DNA of 64,000 nucleotides, from contig NZ_PXOQ01000006.1 of assembly GCF_003008425.1 (NCBI RefSeq), positions 178,518-242,517 on the forward strand, written 5' to 3'. Each line of letters starts with the position of its first letter. Position 1 is the stretch's first letter. Both the position numbers and the translations under genes were made by a program. Below are positions 9,688-18,887 of the stretch, piece by piece. Below the pieces are notes generated by a model that saw nothing but the letters and a program-made list of their open reading frames with translations, did not search any database and had not been told where the DNA came from. The DNA comes from Aurantibacter aestuarii. GTDB lineage: Bacteria > Bacteroidota > Bacteroidia > Flavobacteriales > Flavobacteriaceae.

Positions 9688-11034
9688 ATGAAATTTATAG
9701 AGACTATAAAAAATGTTTGGAAAATAGACGAACTAAGAAATCGTATTCTGATTACTTTAAGTTTGCTTTTAGTGTATCGTTTTGGTGCTCAGGTAGTTTT
9801 ACCTGGTATTGATGCGTCTCAATTACAAAACTTACAGCAAGGAACATCAGAGGGTATTTTTGGTATCTTAAATGCATTCACTGGAGGAGCTTTTGCTAAT
9901 GCTTCAGTTTTCGCTTTAGGTATCATGCCTTACATTTCTGCTTCTATTGTGGTTCAGTTAATGGGAATAGCAATTCCTTATTTACAAAAGCTTCAAAAAG
10001 AAGGTGCTTCAGGTCAGAAAAAAATCACCCAAATTACCCGTTGGTTAACTATTGGTATTTGTTTGGTTCAAGCTCCTGGTTATTTAGCAAGTTTAACACC
10101 TATGTTTGGAATACCAGAATCAGCATTTTTGCTTGATTCTACAGTATTCTACACATCTTCAATTATAATCTTGGTAACAGGAACTATTTTTGCAATGTGG
10201 TTGGGTGAAAAAATAACCGATAAAGGTATTGGTAATGGTATATCATTATTAATTATGGTTGGTATTATTGCAACTTTACCTAAATCATTTTTACAAAATG
10301 CTGTATCTCGTATGGAGACTAATAGTGTGATGTTAATTTTGTTTGAGGTGTTAATCTGGTTTGTAATAATATTATTATCTATCTTATTAGTCATGGCTGT
10401 TCGTAAAATAGCCGTACAGTATGCTAGAAGAACTGCAACTGGAACTTACGAGAAAGATGCTATGGGTGGTAACAGACAATACATTCCTTTAAAGTTAAAT
10501 GCTTCTGGAGTTATGCCAATTATCTTTGCTCAAGCGATCATGTTTGTTCCTGGTTTAATTGGAGGATCTTCATTTTTAAAAGAGACATCAGCAGGTTTAT
10601 GGATGCAAACTAATTTTGCAGACATATTTGGATTTTGGTATAATTTCGTATTTGCATTATTAATTATAATCTTTACGTATTTCTATACTGCAATTACAGT
10701 TCCAACTAATAAGATGGCAGACGATTTAAAACGAAGTGGTGGATTTATTCCAGGTATTCGTCCAGGATCTGAAACTTCTGAATATTTGGATAAAATAATG
10801 TCACAAATTACATTACCAGGTTCTATATTTTTAGCATTAATTGCAGTTTTTCCAGCAGTCATTGTAAAATTATTAGACGTACAATCTGGTTGGGCGTTAT
10901 TTTTCGGAGGAACTTCTCTTTTAATTATGGTTGGTGTTGCTATAGATACTATGCAGCAAGTAAATTCTTACTTGTTAAATAGACACTATGATGGATTGAT
11001 GAAAACTGGTAAAAACAGAAAAGCAGTCGTATAA
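9688..11034 (+). CDS. secY: Protein translocase subunit SecY
   Basis: SecY is the channel of the Sec translocon in the inner membrane, through which all exported proteins of this window must pass; 448 residues with about ten hydrophobic segments. Seen are [12 protein letters not shown] in the first periplasmic region, [18 protein letters not shown] (plug and TM2 region), [14 protein letters not shown], and the C-terminal cytoplasmic loop [15 protein letters not shown]. It is 11 bases after rplO, and infA starts 1 base after its stop, so it is co-expressed with ribosome genes. Confidence 0.98.
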   Translation: MKFIETIKNVWKIDELRNRILITLSLLLVYRFGAQVVLPGIDASQLQNLQQGTSEGIFGILNAFTGGAFANASVFALGIMPYISASIVVQLMGIAIPYLQKLQKEGASGQKKITQITRWLTIGICLVQAPGYLASLTPMFGIPESAFLLDSTVFYTSSIIILVTGTIFAMWLGEKITDKGIGNGISLLIMVGIIATLPKSFLQNAVSRMETNSVMLILFEVLIWFVIILLSILLVMAVRKIAVQYARRTATGTYEKDAMGGNRQYIPLKLNASGVMPIIFAQAIMFVPGLIGGSSFLKETSAGLWMQTNFADIFGFWYNFVFALLIIIFTYFYTAITVPTNKMADDLKRSGGFIPGIRPGSETSEYLDKIMSQITLPGSIFLALIAVFPAVIVKLLDVQSGWALFFGGTSLLIMVGVAIDTMQQVNSYLLNRHYDGLMKTGKNRKAVV

Positions 11035-11035
11035 T

Positions 11036-11251
11036 ATGGCAAAGCAAGCAGCAATAGAGCAAGACGGAACAATAATTGAGGCATTATCTAATGCAATGTT
11101 TCGAGTAGAGTTAGAGAATGGTCACATTGTGACGGCACATATCTCTGGTAAAATGAGAATGCATTACATTAAATTGCTTCCAGGAGATAAAGTAAAATTA
11201 GAAATGAGTCCTTACGATTTAAGTAAGGCTCGTATAACCTATAGATACTAA
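11036..11251 (+). CDS. infA: Translation initiation factor IF-1
   Basis: IF-1 blocks the A site during initiation; 71 residues, normal length. The S1-type OB fold is visible in [38 protein letters not shown] and [19 protein letters not shown]. It starts one base after the secY stop and is followed after 53 bases by rpmJ. Confidence 0.98.
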   Translation: MAKQAAIEQDGTIIEALSNAMFRVELENGHIVTAHISGKMRMHYIKLLPGDKVKLEMSPYDLSKARITYRY

Positions 11252-11304
11252 TTAGGTAACCATTGCGGTTAAACCGGTTAATATTTTAATATTAAATAGA
11301 ACAG

Positions 11305-11421
11305 ATGAAAGTTAGAGCATCAGTTAAAAAAAGAAGCGCAGATTGTAAAATTGTGCGTAGAAAAGGTAGACTTTACGTGATTAACAAAAAGAATCCTAGA
11401 TTCAAACAAAGACAAGGATAA
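11305..11421 (+). CDS. rpmJ: 50S ribosomal protein L36, zinc-free form
   Basis: L36, the smallest ribosomal protein, 38 residues, read directly from the sequence between infA and rpsM. It begins [19 protein letters not shown] and ends PRFKQRQG. The family zinc site is Cys11-Cys14-Cys27-His32; here only Cys14 remains and the others are S, N and F by alignment. This is therefore the 'C-minus' type that does not bind zinc. rpsM starts 2 bases after its stop. Confidence 0.96.
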   Translation: MKVRASVKKRSADCKIVRRKGRLYVINKKNPRFKQRQG

Positions 11422-11423
11422 TT

Positions 11424-11798
11424 ATGGCAAGAATTGCAGGTGTTGATATACCAAAACAAAAAAGAGGAGTCATCTCATTAACTTATATCTATGGTATAGG
11501 AAGAAGCAGAGCTAAAGAAATTTTAGACTTAGCTAAAGTAGATGAAAGTATTAAAGTTCAAGATTGGACAGATGATCAAATTGCAGCCATTCGTGATGCA
11601 GTAAGTTCATTTACCATTGAAGGAGAATTACGTTCTGAAATTCAATTAAACATTAAGCGATTAATGGATATTGGATGTTACAGAGGTATTCGTCACAGAT
11701 CTGGTTTACCTTTAAGAGGACAACGTACTAAGAACAACTCTAGAACTAGAAAAGGTAGAAGAAAAACTGTTGCTAACAAAAAGAAAGCAACTAAATAA
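11424..11798 (+). CDS. rpsM: 30S ribosomal protein S13
   Basis: S13 of the small-subunit head contacts P-site tRNA and forms intersubunit bridges; 124 residues, normal. [21 protein letters not shown] at the start (helix-two-turn-helix) and [20 protein letters not shown] are diagnostic. It is 2 bases after rpmJ. A 101-base gap before rpsK holds only short imperfect repeats and no convincing terminator or promoter. Confidence 0.98.
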   Translation: MARIAGVDIPKQKRGVISLTYIYGIGRSRAKEILDLAKVDESIKVQDWTDDQIAAIRDAVSSFTIEGELRSEIQLNIKRLMDIGCYRGIRHRSGLPLRGQRTKNNSRTRKGRRKTVANKKKATK

Positions 11799-11899
11799 TT
11801 AATTTAGTCTTTAGGATTTAGACGTTGGAAAGAATCTGTTTGAAATTATAATAGTTTAGGATTCTAGCGACTATAACTAAAACTGAAAACTAGAAAGAT

Positions 11900-12292
11900 A
11901 TGGCAAAAACAAATGCTAAGAGCACCAAGAAACGTAAAGTTATTGTTGACTCTGTAGGAGAAGCTCACGTTACAGCTTCTTTTAACAACATCATTATCTC
12001 TTTAACTAATAAAAAAGGAGATGTAATCTCTTGGTCATCTGCCGGTAAAATGGGCTTTAGAGGATCTAAGAAAAATACACCTTATGCTGCTCAATTAGCT
12101 GCAGAAGATGCTTCAGGCGTTGCTAAAGAAGCAGGTTTGAAAAAAGTAAAAGTTTACGTTAAAGGACCAGGAAATGGTAGAGAATCTGCTATTCGTTCAA
12201 TCCATAATGCAGGTATAGAAGTAACAGAAATTATTGATGTTACACCATTACCACATAACGGTTGTCGTCCTCCAAAACGAAGAAGAGTATAA
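11900..12292 (+). CDS. rpsK: 30S ribosomal protein S11
   Basis: S11 lies on the small-subunit platform near the Shine-Dalgarno helix; 130 residues. The segment [20 protein letters not shown] and the C-terminal [17 protein letters not shown] stretch ([18 protein letters not shown]) are diagnostic. In Bacteroidetes S11, with S18 and S21, is implicated in occluding the anti-Shine-Dalgarno sequence, in line with the missing Shine-Dalgarno motifs here. A terminator at 12309 follows directly. Confidence 0.98.
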   Translation: MAKTNAKSTKKRKVIVDSVGEAHVTASFNNIIISLTNKKGDVISWSSAGKMGFRGSKKNTPYAAQLAAEDASGVAKEAGLKKVKVYVKGPGNGRESAIRSIHNAGIEVTEIIDVTPLPHNGCRPPKRRRV

Positions 12293-12308
12293 TAAATTAT
12301 GAATGAAG

Positions 12309-12348
12309 TTAATACCAATCTTTTTTAAGGTTGGTATTAATTTTTTTT
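12309..12348 (+). terminator. Intrinsic terminator between rpsK and rpsD
   Basis: TTAATACCAATC pairs with GGTTGGTATTAA (12 bp, one T-G wobble) around TTTTTTAA, followed by eight T. It splits the alpha operon into rpsM-rpsK and rpsD-rpoA-rplQ transcription units. Confidence 0.82.
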
Positions 12349-12349
12349 A

Positions 12350-12357
12350 TACATTTG
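12350..12357 (+). promoter_or_regulatory. Promoter -7 box upstream of rpsD
   Basis: TACATTTG is a perfect match to the Bacteroidetes -7 consensus TAnnTTTG, placed directly after the terminator. A TTG at 12331-12333 could be the -33 element, but its spacing (16 bases) is short. Transcription would start near 12363 and leave a leader of about 90 bases before rpsD. Confidence 0.6.
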
Positions 12358-12362
12358 CACAC

Positions 12363-12456
12363 TGAAATAAAAAAACAAGTATCAACAAGAGATTAACGGT
12401 TGGCGAAGGATAAGATTAAGACCTTAATTCCCAATCACTCTTAAATCAAATTTAAA
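12363..12456 (+). promoter_or_regulatory. Probable structured 5' leader of rpsD (S4 leader candidate)
   Basis: The roughly 94-base leader contains several short complementary stretches (ATTAA/TTAAT near 12413-12434 and TTGG/CCAA). It is unusually GC-containing (GGTTGGCGAAGG) compared with other gaps. S4 represses its own operon in several phyla, and r-protein leader RNAs for S4 have been described in Flavobacteriia. Assignment here rests on position and partial structure only. Confidence 0.4.
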
Positions 12457-13062
12457 ATGGCAAGATATACTGGTCCTAAAACTAAAATAGCCCGTAAATT
12501 CGGAGAAGCTATCTTCGGAGACGACAAGTCTTTCGAAAAAAGAAATTATCCACCAGGACAACATGGTAACAACCGTCGTCGTGGTAAAAAATCTGAATAC
12601 GCAATTCAGTTAATGGAAAAGCAAAAAGCTAAATATACTTATGGTATTTTAGAAAAGCAATTCCGTAATATGTTTAAAAAAGCAACTGCTGCACAAGGTA
12701 TTACTGGTGAGGTATTGTTACAATTATGTGAGTCTAGATTAGATAACGTTGTTTTTAGAATGGGATTATCTCCTTCTAGAAGTGGTGCTAGACAATTAGT
12801 ATCTCATAGACATATTACAGTTAATGGAGAGATTGTTAATATACCTTCTTATTCATTAAACGCTGGAGATGTTGTAGCGGTAAGAGAAAAGTCTAAATCT
12901 TTAGAGTCTATCGACCGTTCTTTATCTAATTCTAGTAATGTATACGAGTGGATCACTTGGAATACCGATACGAAGCAAGGAACTTATGTTTCTGTTCCGG
13001 CAAGAATTCAGATTCCAGAAAACATTAATGAGCAATTCATCGTCGAATTATACTCTAAATAA
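12457..13062 (+). CDS. rpsD: 30S ribosomal protein S4
   Basis: S4 nucleates assembly of the small subunit 5' domain and is a classic translational repressor; 201 residues. [18 protein letters not shown] at the start, [20 protein letters not shown], and the S4 RNA-binding domain with [11 protein letters not shown] and [13 protein letters not shown] are diagnostic. It is preceded by its own terminator, promoter box and leader, so it heads a separate transcript with rpoA and rplQ. Confidence 0.98.
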   Translation: MARYTGPKTKIARKFGEAIFGDDKSFEKRNYPPGQHGNNRRRGKKSEYAIQLMEKQKAKYTYGILEKQFRNMFKKATAAQGITGEVLLQLCESRLDNVVFRMGLSPSRSGARQLVSHRHITVNGEIVNIPSYSLNAGDVVAVREKSKSLESIDRSLSNSSNVYEWITWNTDTKQGTYVSVPARIQIPENINEQFIVELYSK

Positions 13063-13157
13063 TAATTAATCATATTGGGATTTAGCCAAAGGGTTTATTG
13101 GACTTTCTTCAAACCTCTAAACCGCGCAACTAAATAACAATTAAAACGAAGAATAAC

Positions 13158-14150
13158 ATGGCAGTATTTAATTTTCAAAAACCTGATAAAGTAATCATGA
13201 TTGATTCTACAGATTTTGAAGGGAAATTCGAATTTCGTCCTTTAGAACCTGGTTATGGATTAACAGTAGGAAATGCTTTACGTAGAGTTTTATTATCTTC
13301 TTTAGAAGGATTTGCAATTACTTCGGTAAGAATCGAAGGTGTAGATCATGAATTCTCTACCATTGCAGGTGTTGTAGAAGATGTTACAGAAATTATATTA
13401 AGTTTAAAACAAGTACGTTTTAAGCGTCAAATAGAAGATGTAGATAACGAAACTGTTTCTATATCTCTATCAGGACAAGAAACTATCACAGCTGGTGATT
13501 TTCAAAAATTTATTTCAGGATTCCAAGTTTTAAACAAAGACTTAGTCATTTGTAACTTAGATCCTAAAGTAAACATTAACATGGAAATTACAATTGAAAA
13601 AGGTAGAGGTTATGTTCCTGCTGAAGAAAATAAAAAACCTTCAGTAGCAGTTGGAACTATCTTTACAGATTCAATTTACACGCCAATTAAAAATGTTAAG
13701 TATAGTATCGAGAATTACCGTGTAGAACAAAAAACAGATTACGAAAAATTAGTTTTCGAAATCATTACAGATGGTTCTATTACGCCTCAAGATGCTTTAA
13801 CTGAAGCAGCTAAGACTTTAATTCACCACTTTATGTTATTCTCTGATGAGCGTATCACTTTAGAGGCTGATGAAATAGCTCAAACTGAAACTTATGATGA
13901 AGAATCTCTTCATATGAGACAGTTGCTTAAAACAAAATTAGTAGATATGGACTTATCTGTTCGTGCTCTTAATTGTTTAAAAGCTGCAGAAGTAGATACT
14001 TTAGGAGACTTAGTATCTTTTAATAAAAATGATTTAATGAAGTTCCGTAACTTCGGTAAAAAATCTTTAACAGAGCTTGAAGAGCTTGTTAATGTTAAAG
14101 GATTAAATTTCGGAATGGATTTATCTAAATACAAGTTAGATAAAGATTAA
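13158..14150 (+). CDS. rpoA: RNA polymerase subunit alpha
   Basis: The alpha subunit dimerises to start RNA polymerase assembly; 330 residues, normal length. The N-terminal domain has [20 protein letters not shown] and [20 protein letters not shown]; the C-terminal domain (about residues 255-325) has [20 protein letters not shown] and [13 protein letters not shown], the DNA and regulator contact region. It lies between rpsD and rplQ, with 95-base and 93-base gaps. Confidence 0.98.
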   Translation: MAVFNFQKPDKVIMIDSTDFEGKFEFRPLEPGYGLTVGNALRRVLLSSLEGFAITSVRIEGVDHEFSTIAGVVEDVTEIILSLKQVRFKRQIEDVDNETVSISLSGQETITAGDFQKFISGFQVLNKDLVICNLDPKVNINMEITIEKGRGYVPAEENKKPSVAVGTIFTDSIYTPIKNVKYSIENYRVEQKTDYEKLVFEIITDGSITPQDALTEAAKTLIHHFMLFSDERITLEADEIAQTETYDEESLHMRQLLKTKLVDMDLSVRALNCLKAAEVDTLGDLVSFNKNDLMKFRNFGKKSLTELEELVNVKGLNFGMDLSKYKLDKD

Positions 14151-14243
14151 TTGTAATCTTATCGCAATAAATAATTATTAACGACACATAATTTGCTCTC
14201 CAAGAAGGATATGGTAGCAAGATGTAGTCAAACTTAAAATGTC

Positions 14244-14714
14244 ATGAGACACGGAAAAAAAGTAAATCATTTAAGTAGAAAAACTGCTCATAGAAAATCT
14301 ATGTTAGCAAATATGGCTTGTTCTCTTATCGAGCATAAACGTATTAATACTACTGTTGCTAAAGCAAAAGCTTTAAAAGTATTTGTAGAACCTATGATTA
14401 CAAAATCTAAGGAAGATACAACTCACAACAGACGTATCGTTTTTAGTAAATTAAGACAAAAAGAAGCAGTAACAGAATTATTTAGAGATGTAGCGGTTAA
14501 AGTTGCAGATCGTCCAGGAGGATATACAAGAATTATTAAACTTGGAAATCGTTTAGGAGATAACGCTGATATGGCAATGATTGAATTAGTAGACTTTAAT
14601 GAAATCTACAACGCAGATAAAGCTAAGAAGAAAACAACACGTCGTTCTCGTCGTGGTGGTTCTAAACCAGCAGCTGCGCCAGTTGAAACTAAAGCAACTA
14701 ACGAAGAAGAATAA
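14244..14714 (+). CDS. rplQ: 50S ribosomal protein L17
   Basis: L17 lies near the tunnel exit. The core (about residues 1-120) starts [20 protein letters not shown] and contains [17 protein letters not shown]. The protein is 156 residues, some 30 longer than E. coli L17, because of a low-complexity basic tail ([14 protein letters not shown]) followed by an alanine/glutamate-rich end. It is the last gene of the ribosomal cluster and is followed by a strong terminator. Confidence 0.98.
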   Translation: MRHGKKVNHLSRKTAHRKSMLANMACSLIEHKRINTTVAKAKALKVFVEPMITKSKEDTTHNRRIVFSKLRQKEAVTELFRDVAVKVADRPGGYTRIIKLGNRLGDNADMAMIELVDFNEIYNADKAKKKTTRRSRRGGSKPAAAPVETKATNEEE

Positions 14715-14737
14715 ATGATTTCAAGCATTTAAATATT

Positions 14738-14771
14738 AAAGGATAAACTATTTTAGTTTATCCTTTTTTTT
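14738..14771 (+). terminator. Intrinsic terminator after rplQ
   Basis: AAAGGATAAACTA pairs perfectly with TAGTTTATCCTTT around a TTT loop, and the T run extends to 14771. It ends the rpsD-rpoA-rplQ transcript. Confidence 0.9.
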
Positions 14772-14815
14772 ATGCAATTTTGTACAACTTTTAAAATGAA
14801 TAAACCACTTTTAAA

Positions 14816-15916
14816 ATGAAATATCAAAAACTTAAAAAAGCCATAGTATTATTAGCAGATGGAACAATCTTTCATGGGAAAGCTGTAGGTAAAGAAGGCA
14901 CCGCATTTGGAGAAGTTTGTTTTAATACCGGTATGACTGGTTATCAGGAGATTTTTACAGACCCGTCTTATTTTGGACAATTAATGGTAACGACCAATGC
15001 TCATATTGGTAACTATGGAGTTAATGATGAAGAAGTAGAATCAGATTCTATTAAAATTTCAGGTTTAATTTGTAAAAATTTTAGTTACGATTATTCAAGA
15101 GATAATTCTAACGGCTCTTTAGAAGATTTTTTAAATGCCCATAATCTGTTAGCTATTTCAGATGTAGATACGCGAGCTTTAGTAAGTTATATTAGAGATA
15201 ATGGCTCTATGAATGCTTTAATTTCTACAGAAGTGGATAATATTGAAGGTTTAAAAAAGCAGTTAGCTGAAGTGCCTCAAATGGCAGGTCTGGAATTGTC
15301 TTCTAAAGTATCTACTAAGGAACCTTATTTTTTCGGAGATGAAAATGCTCCTATTAAAATTGCTGCTTTAGATTTAGGTATTAAAACAAATATTTTAAGA
15401 AATTTAGCAAAGCGAGATGCTTATATAAAAGTGTTTCCATACAATGCTACTTATGAAGATCTAAAAGCATTCAATCCAGATGGTTACTTTTTGTCTAACG
15501 GTCCTGGAGATCCAGAACCATTAGTAGATGCACAAAATGTAGCAAAACAAATTATTGCAGATAATAAGCCATTATTTGGAATTTGTTTAGGACATCAAGT
15601 TATTGCATTAGCAAATGGAATTTCTACATATAAGATGCACAACGGTCACAGAGGTATTAACCATCCGGTAAAAAACTTAGTGACTGGTAAAGGGGAAATT
15701 ACGTCTCAAAATCATGGTTTTGCCATAAACAGAGAAGAAACAGAAGCGCATAGCGATATAGAAATTACACATGTTCACTTAAATGATCATACAGTTGCAG
15801 GAATTAAAATGAAGTCTAAAAACTGCTTTTCTGTACAATATCACCCAGAAGCAAGTCCTGGACCGCACGACTCTTCATACTTATTCGATCAATTTATAAG
15901 TAACATTAAATCATAA
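14816..15916 (+). CDS. carA: Carbamoyl-phosphate synthase small subunit
   Basis: CarA is the glutaminase subunit that supplies ammonia to CarB for carbamoyl phosphate, feeding pyrimidine and arginine synthesis; 366 residues. The N-terminal domain has GTAFGEVCFNTGMTGYQEI. The class I glutamine amidotransferase domain has GICLGHQ with Cys257 as nucleophile and QYHPEASPGP with His343 and Glu345. carB is not adjacent and is not in the window. The gene has its own transcription unit, with terminators before and after. A CAATTTTG at 14775 resembles the -7 box with one mismatch. Confidence 0.97.
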   Translation: MKYQKLKKAIVLLADGTIFHGKAVGKEGTAFGEVCFNTGMTGYQEIFTDPSYFGQLMVTTNAHIGNYGVNDEEVESDSIKISGLICKNFSYDYSRDNSNGSLEDFLNAHNLLAISDVDTRALVSYIRDNGSMNALISTEVDNIEGLKKQLAEVPQMAGLELSSKVSTKEPYFFGDENAPIKIAALDLGIKTNILRNLAKRDAYIKVFPYNATYEDLKAFNPDGYFLSNGPGDPEPLVDAQNVAKQIIADNKPLFGICLGHQVIALANGISTYKMHNGHRGINHPVKNLVTGKGEITSQNHGFAINREETEAHSDIEITHVHLNDHTVAGIKMKSKNCFSVQYHPEASPGPHDSSYLFDQFISNIKS

Positions 15917-15922
15917 TAGTAT

Positions 15923-15963
15923 AAATAAATCAACAAAACACTAATTTTGTTGATTTATTTTTT
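15923..15963 (+). terminator. Intrinsic terminator after carA
   Basis: A perfect 16-bp stem, AAATAAATCAACAAAA with TTTTGTTGATTTATTT, has a CACTAA loop and a trailing T run to 15963. A second 8-bp hairpin (ACTCAAAC/GTTTGAGT, 15966-15987) follows at once and may act as a back-up. Confidence 0.87.
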
Positions 15964-16034
15964 AAACTCAAACGTTTTAGTTTGAGTATTCTTTAAAAAT
16001 CATAGTAAAAGCTGAGAATTTGCAAATATAACCG

Positions 16035-16042
16035 TAAATTTG
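16035..16042 (+). promoter_or_regulatory. Promoter -7 box for eno
   Basis: TAAATTTG matches TAnnTTTG exactly and lies 30 bases before the eno start. The nearest TTTG upstream (16019-16022) is too close for a normal -33 element, so only the -7 part is supported. Confidence 0.55.
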
Positions 16043-16071
16043 AGCCATATAAATATTAAAAAATTAATTTT

Positions 16072-17361
16072 ATGAGTATCATTATCAATGTTCATGCAAG
16101 ACAAATATTCGATTCTAGAGGTAATCCAACAGTAGAAGTAGATGTAGAAACAGAAAACGGGTTTATGGGAAGAGCTGCAGTTCCATCTGGAGCTTCAACA
16201 GGAGAACATGAAGCGGTAGAATTGCGTGACGGTGGTGATAAATTTATGGGTAAAGGTGTAACAAAAGCTGTAGATAATGTTAACACCATTTTAGCTGAGG
16301 AATTATTAGGTGTTAATGTGTTTGAGCAAAATTACATTGATAAATTGATGTGTGAAATAGATGGAACTCCAAATAAATCTAAATTAGGAGCAAATGCTAT
16401 TTTAGGAGTATCTCTTGCGGTAGCAAAAGCTGCAGCTGCAGAGTTAGGTATGCCATTATACAGATATGTAGGTGGTGTTTCTGCCAACACATTACCTGTT
16501 CCAATGATGAACATTATTAATGGAGGATCACATAGTGATGCCCCAATAGCATTTCAGGAATTTATGGTTATGCCAGTAAAAGCAAATGATTTTTCACATG
16601 CTTTACAAATGGGAACCGAAATTTTCCATAATCTTAAAAAAGTATTACATGACCGTGGTTTAAGTACAGCAGTAGGAGATGAAGGTGGTTTTGCACCAAC
16701 TTTAGACGGTACTGAAGATGCTTTAGACACCATAGCATTAGCCGTTAAAAATGCGGGTTATACATTAGGAGACGATGTTATGATTGCTTTAGATTGTGCA
16801 GCAGCAGAATTTTATGTTGATGGAAATTATGATTATTCTAAATTTGAAGGAGATACAGGTAAAGTAAGATCAAGTAAAGAACAAGCAGATTACTTAGCAG
16901 AATTATCTCGTAATTATCCAATTATTTCTATTGAAGATGGAATGGATGAAAACGATTGGGAAGGTTGGAAATATTTAACCGAGCAAATTGGAGATAAAGT
17001 ACAATTGGTTGGTGATGATTTATATGTAACTAACGTAGAGCGTTTATCTAAAGGAATTAAGCAAAACATTGCCAATTCTATTTTAATTAAAGTGAATCAG
17101 ATTGGTACATTAACCGAAACTATTGCGGCGGTTAATATGGCACATAATGCAGGATATACTTCTGTAATGTCACACAGATCTGGTGAGACAGAAGATAATA
17201 CCATTGCAGATTTAGCAGTTGCTTTAAACTGTGGGCAAATCAAAACTGGTTCTGCTTCAAGAAGTGATCGTATGGCTAAATACAACCAATTAATTCGTAT
17301 TGAGGAAGAATTAGGAGATGTAGCTTATTTTCCTAAAATGAATGCATTCAAAATCAAATAA
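16072..17361 (+). CDS. eno: Enolase
   Basis: Enolase interconverts 2-phosphoglycerate and phosphoenolpyruvate in glycolysis and gluconeogenesis; 429 residues, normal length. Motifs seen are [19 protein letters not shown] at the N-terminus, [10 protein letters not shown], the metal ligands in [23 protein letters not shown] and GDDLYVTN, the catalytic lysine in [13 protein letters not shown], and [17 protein letters not shown]. It is a single-gene unit with an upstream -7 box and terminators on both sides. Confidence 0.98.
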   Translation: MSIIINVHARQIFDSRGNPTVEVDVETENGFMGRAAVPSGASTGEHEAVELRDGGDKFMGKGVTKAVDNVNTILAEELLGVNVFEQNYIDKLMCEIDGTPNKSKLGANAILGVSLAVAKAAAAELGMPLYRYVGGVSANTLPVPMMNIINGGSHSDAPIAFQEFMVMPVKANDFSHALQMGTEIFHNLKKVLHDRGLSTAVGDEGGFAPTLDGTEDALDTIALAVKNAGYTLGDDVMIALDCAAAEFYVDGNYDYSKFEGDTGKVRSSKEQADYLAELSRNYPIISIEDGMDENDWEGWKYLTEQIGDKVQLVGDDLYVTNVERLSKGIKQNIANSILIKVNQIGTLTETIAAVNMAHNAGYTSVMSHRSGETEDNTIADLAVALNCGQIKTGSASRSDRMAKYNQLIRIEEELGDVAYFPKMNAFKIK

Positions 17362-17384
17362 TCTAGTTTAGAATTCTATAAATT

Positions 17385-17417
17385 AAAAAACCCGTGACAG
17401 TTGTTATGGGTTTTTTT
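17385..17417 (+). terminator. Intrinsic terminator after eno
   Basis: CCCGTGAC pairs with GTTATGGG (two G-T wobbles), extended by an A run pairing with the T run, with an AGTT loop and seven T (17411-17417). Confidence 0.8.
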
Positions 17418-17494
17418 GTTTATCAGCTCAAAATTTCATTCAAAAAAATGTTAAAACGATTATAATTAGACTTTCTAAATCGTTATAGTTTTCG

Positions 17495-17502
17495 TAAATT
17501 TA
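17495..17502 (+). promoter_or_regulatory. Possible promoter -7 box for gltA
   Basis: TAAATTTA matches TAnnTTTG except for the last base and lies 33 bases before the gltA start. An inverted repeat AACGATT/AATCGTT (17455-17461 and 17478-17484) stands just upstream and could be an operator, but this is only positional. Confidence 0.35.
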
Positions 17503-17535
17503 CGATGTTAAAAAAATTAAAGAAATACAATATAT

Positions 17536-18822
17536 ATGTCAAACAAAGCAACCTTGGAAATTAATGGAGAAAAACATGAATTTCCTTTAATTGTAGGATC
17601 AGAAAATGAAGTAGGAATTGATATTAAAGCGTTACGTGCTGTAACAAATGGTGTAACCACTATAGATCCTGGTTATAAAAACACAGCATCTTGTGAAAGT
17701 GCCATTACTTTTTTAGATGGAGAAGAAGGAATTCTTAGATACAGAGGTTATGCTATTGAAGAATTAGCTGAAAAAGCTGGTTTTTTAGAGGTTGCATATT
17801 TATTAATATTTGGAGAATTACCAAATCAGTCTCAATTAGACAAATTTCATAAAGACATTAAAGATGAATCTCGTGTAGACGAAGATTTAAAGAAAATAGT
17901 TGAAGCATTTCCAAAGTCTGCGCATCCTATGGGTGTTTTAGCGTCTTTAACGAGTGCTCTTACGGCTTTTAATCCATCTTCAGTAAATGTTGATTCTGAA
18001 GAAGACATGTACAAGGCTATTGTAAAAATATTAGGGAAATTCCCTGTGTTAGTAGCTTGGACCTTACGTAAAAAACAAGGATTACCTTTAAATTACGGGA
18101 ATAAGAACTTAGGTTATGTAGAGAATATCTTAAAAATGATGTTTGAAACACCTAATGAAGACTATCAACAAAACGATATTTTAGTAAATGCTTTAGATAA
18201 ATTATTAATCTTACATGCAGACCATGAGCAAAACTGTTCTACCTCTACAGTTAGAATAGTTGGTTCTTCTCACGCAGGTTTATTTGCATCGTTATCTTCT
18301 GGTATCTCTGCTCTTTGGGGACCTTTACATGGTGGAGCTAACCAAGCAGTTTTAGAAATGTTGGAAGCGATTAAAGAAGATGGAGGAGATACTAAAAAAT
18401 TCATGGCGAAAGCTAAGGATAAAAACGATCCTTTCCGTTTAATGGGCTTTGGACATAGAGTTTATAAAAATTTCGACCCACGTGCAAAAATCATAAAAGT
18501 TGCTGCAGATGAAGTTTTAGGAGACTTAGGAGTTGAAGATCCAGTGTTAGATATAGCAAAAGGTTTGGCAAGCGAAGCTTTAAGTGATCCATATTTTGTA
18601 GATCGTAAGCTATATCCAAATGTAGATTTCTATTCAGGAATTATTTACAGGGGTATGGGTATTCCAGTTGAAATGTTTACAGTAATGTTTGCTTTAGGTC
18701 GTTTACCAGGGTGGATAGCTCAATGGAGAGAAATGAGGTTGAAGAAAGAACCAATTGGTCGTCCAAGACAAATTTATACAGGAGAAACACATAGACCATT
18801 TAAGTCTATTTCTGAGAGATAA
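17536..18822 (+). CDS. gltA: Citrate synthase
   Basis: Citrate synthase condenses oxaloacetate with acetyl-CoA, the entry step of the TCA cycle; 428 residues, the hexameric type II length. The catalytic regions are HADHEQNCSTSTVRIVGSS with downstream GPLHGGANQAVLEM, GFGHRVYKNFDPRA, and NVDFYSGIIYRGMGIP carrying the catalytic aspartate. The malate dehydrogenase that supplies its substrate is encoded at 41589. It has its own terminator and a possible promoter. Confidence 0.98.
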   Translation: MSNKATLEINGEKHEFPLIVGSENEVGIDIKALRAVTNGVTTIDPGYKNTASCESAITFLDGEEGILRYRGYAIEELAEKAGFLEVAYLLIFGELPNQSQLDKFHKDIKDESRVDEDLKKIVEAFPKSAHPMGVLASLTSALTAFNPSSVNVDSEEDMYKAIVKILGKFPVLVAWTLRKKQGLPLNYGNKNLGYVENILKMMFETPNEDYQQNDILVNALDKLLILHADHEQNCSTSTVRIVGSSHAGLFASLSSGISALWGPLHGGANQAVLEMLEAIKEDGGDTKKFMAKAKDKNDPFRLMGFGHRVYKNFDPRAKIIKVAADEVLGDLGVEDPVLDIAKGLASEALSDPYFVDRKLYPNVDFYSGIIYRGMGIPVEMFTVMFALGRLPGWIAQWREMRLKKEPIGRPRQIYTGETHRPFKSISER

Positions 18823-18842
18823 TTTATTTTATAAGATTAATG

Positions 18843-18874
18843 AAAGCTTCATAAGGTCACTTATGGAGCTTTTT
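18843..18874 (+). terminator. Intrinsic terminator after gltA
   Basis: AAAGCTTCATAAG pairs with CTTATGGAGCTTT (13 bp, one wobble) around GTCA and runs into four T. The first possible start of the next gene (18879) is only 5 bases after it, which argues for the later start at 18888. Confidence 0.8.
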
Positions 18875-18887
18875 ATATATGAGATAT

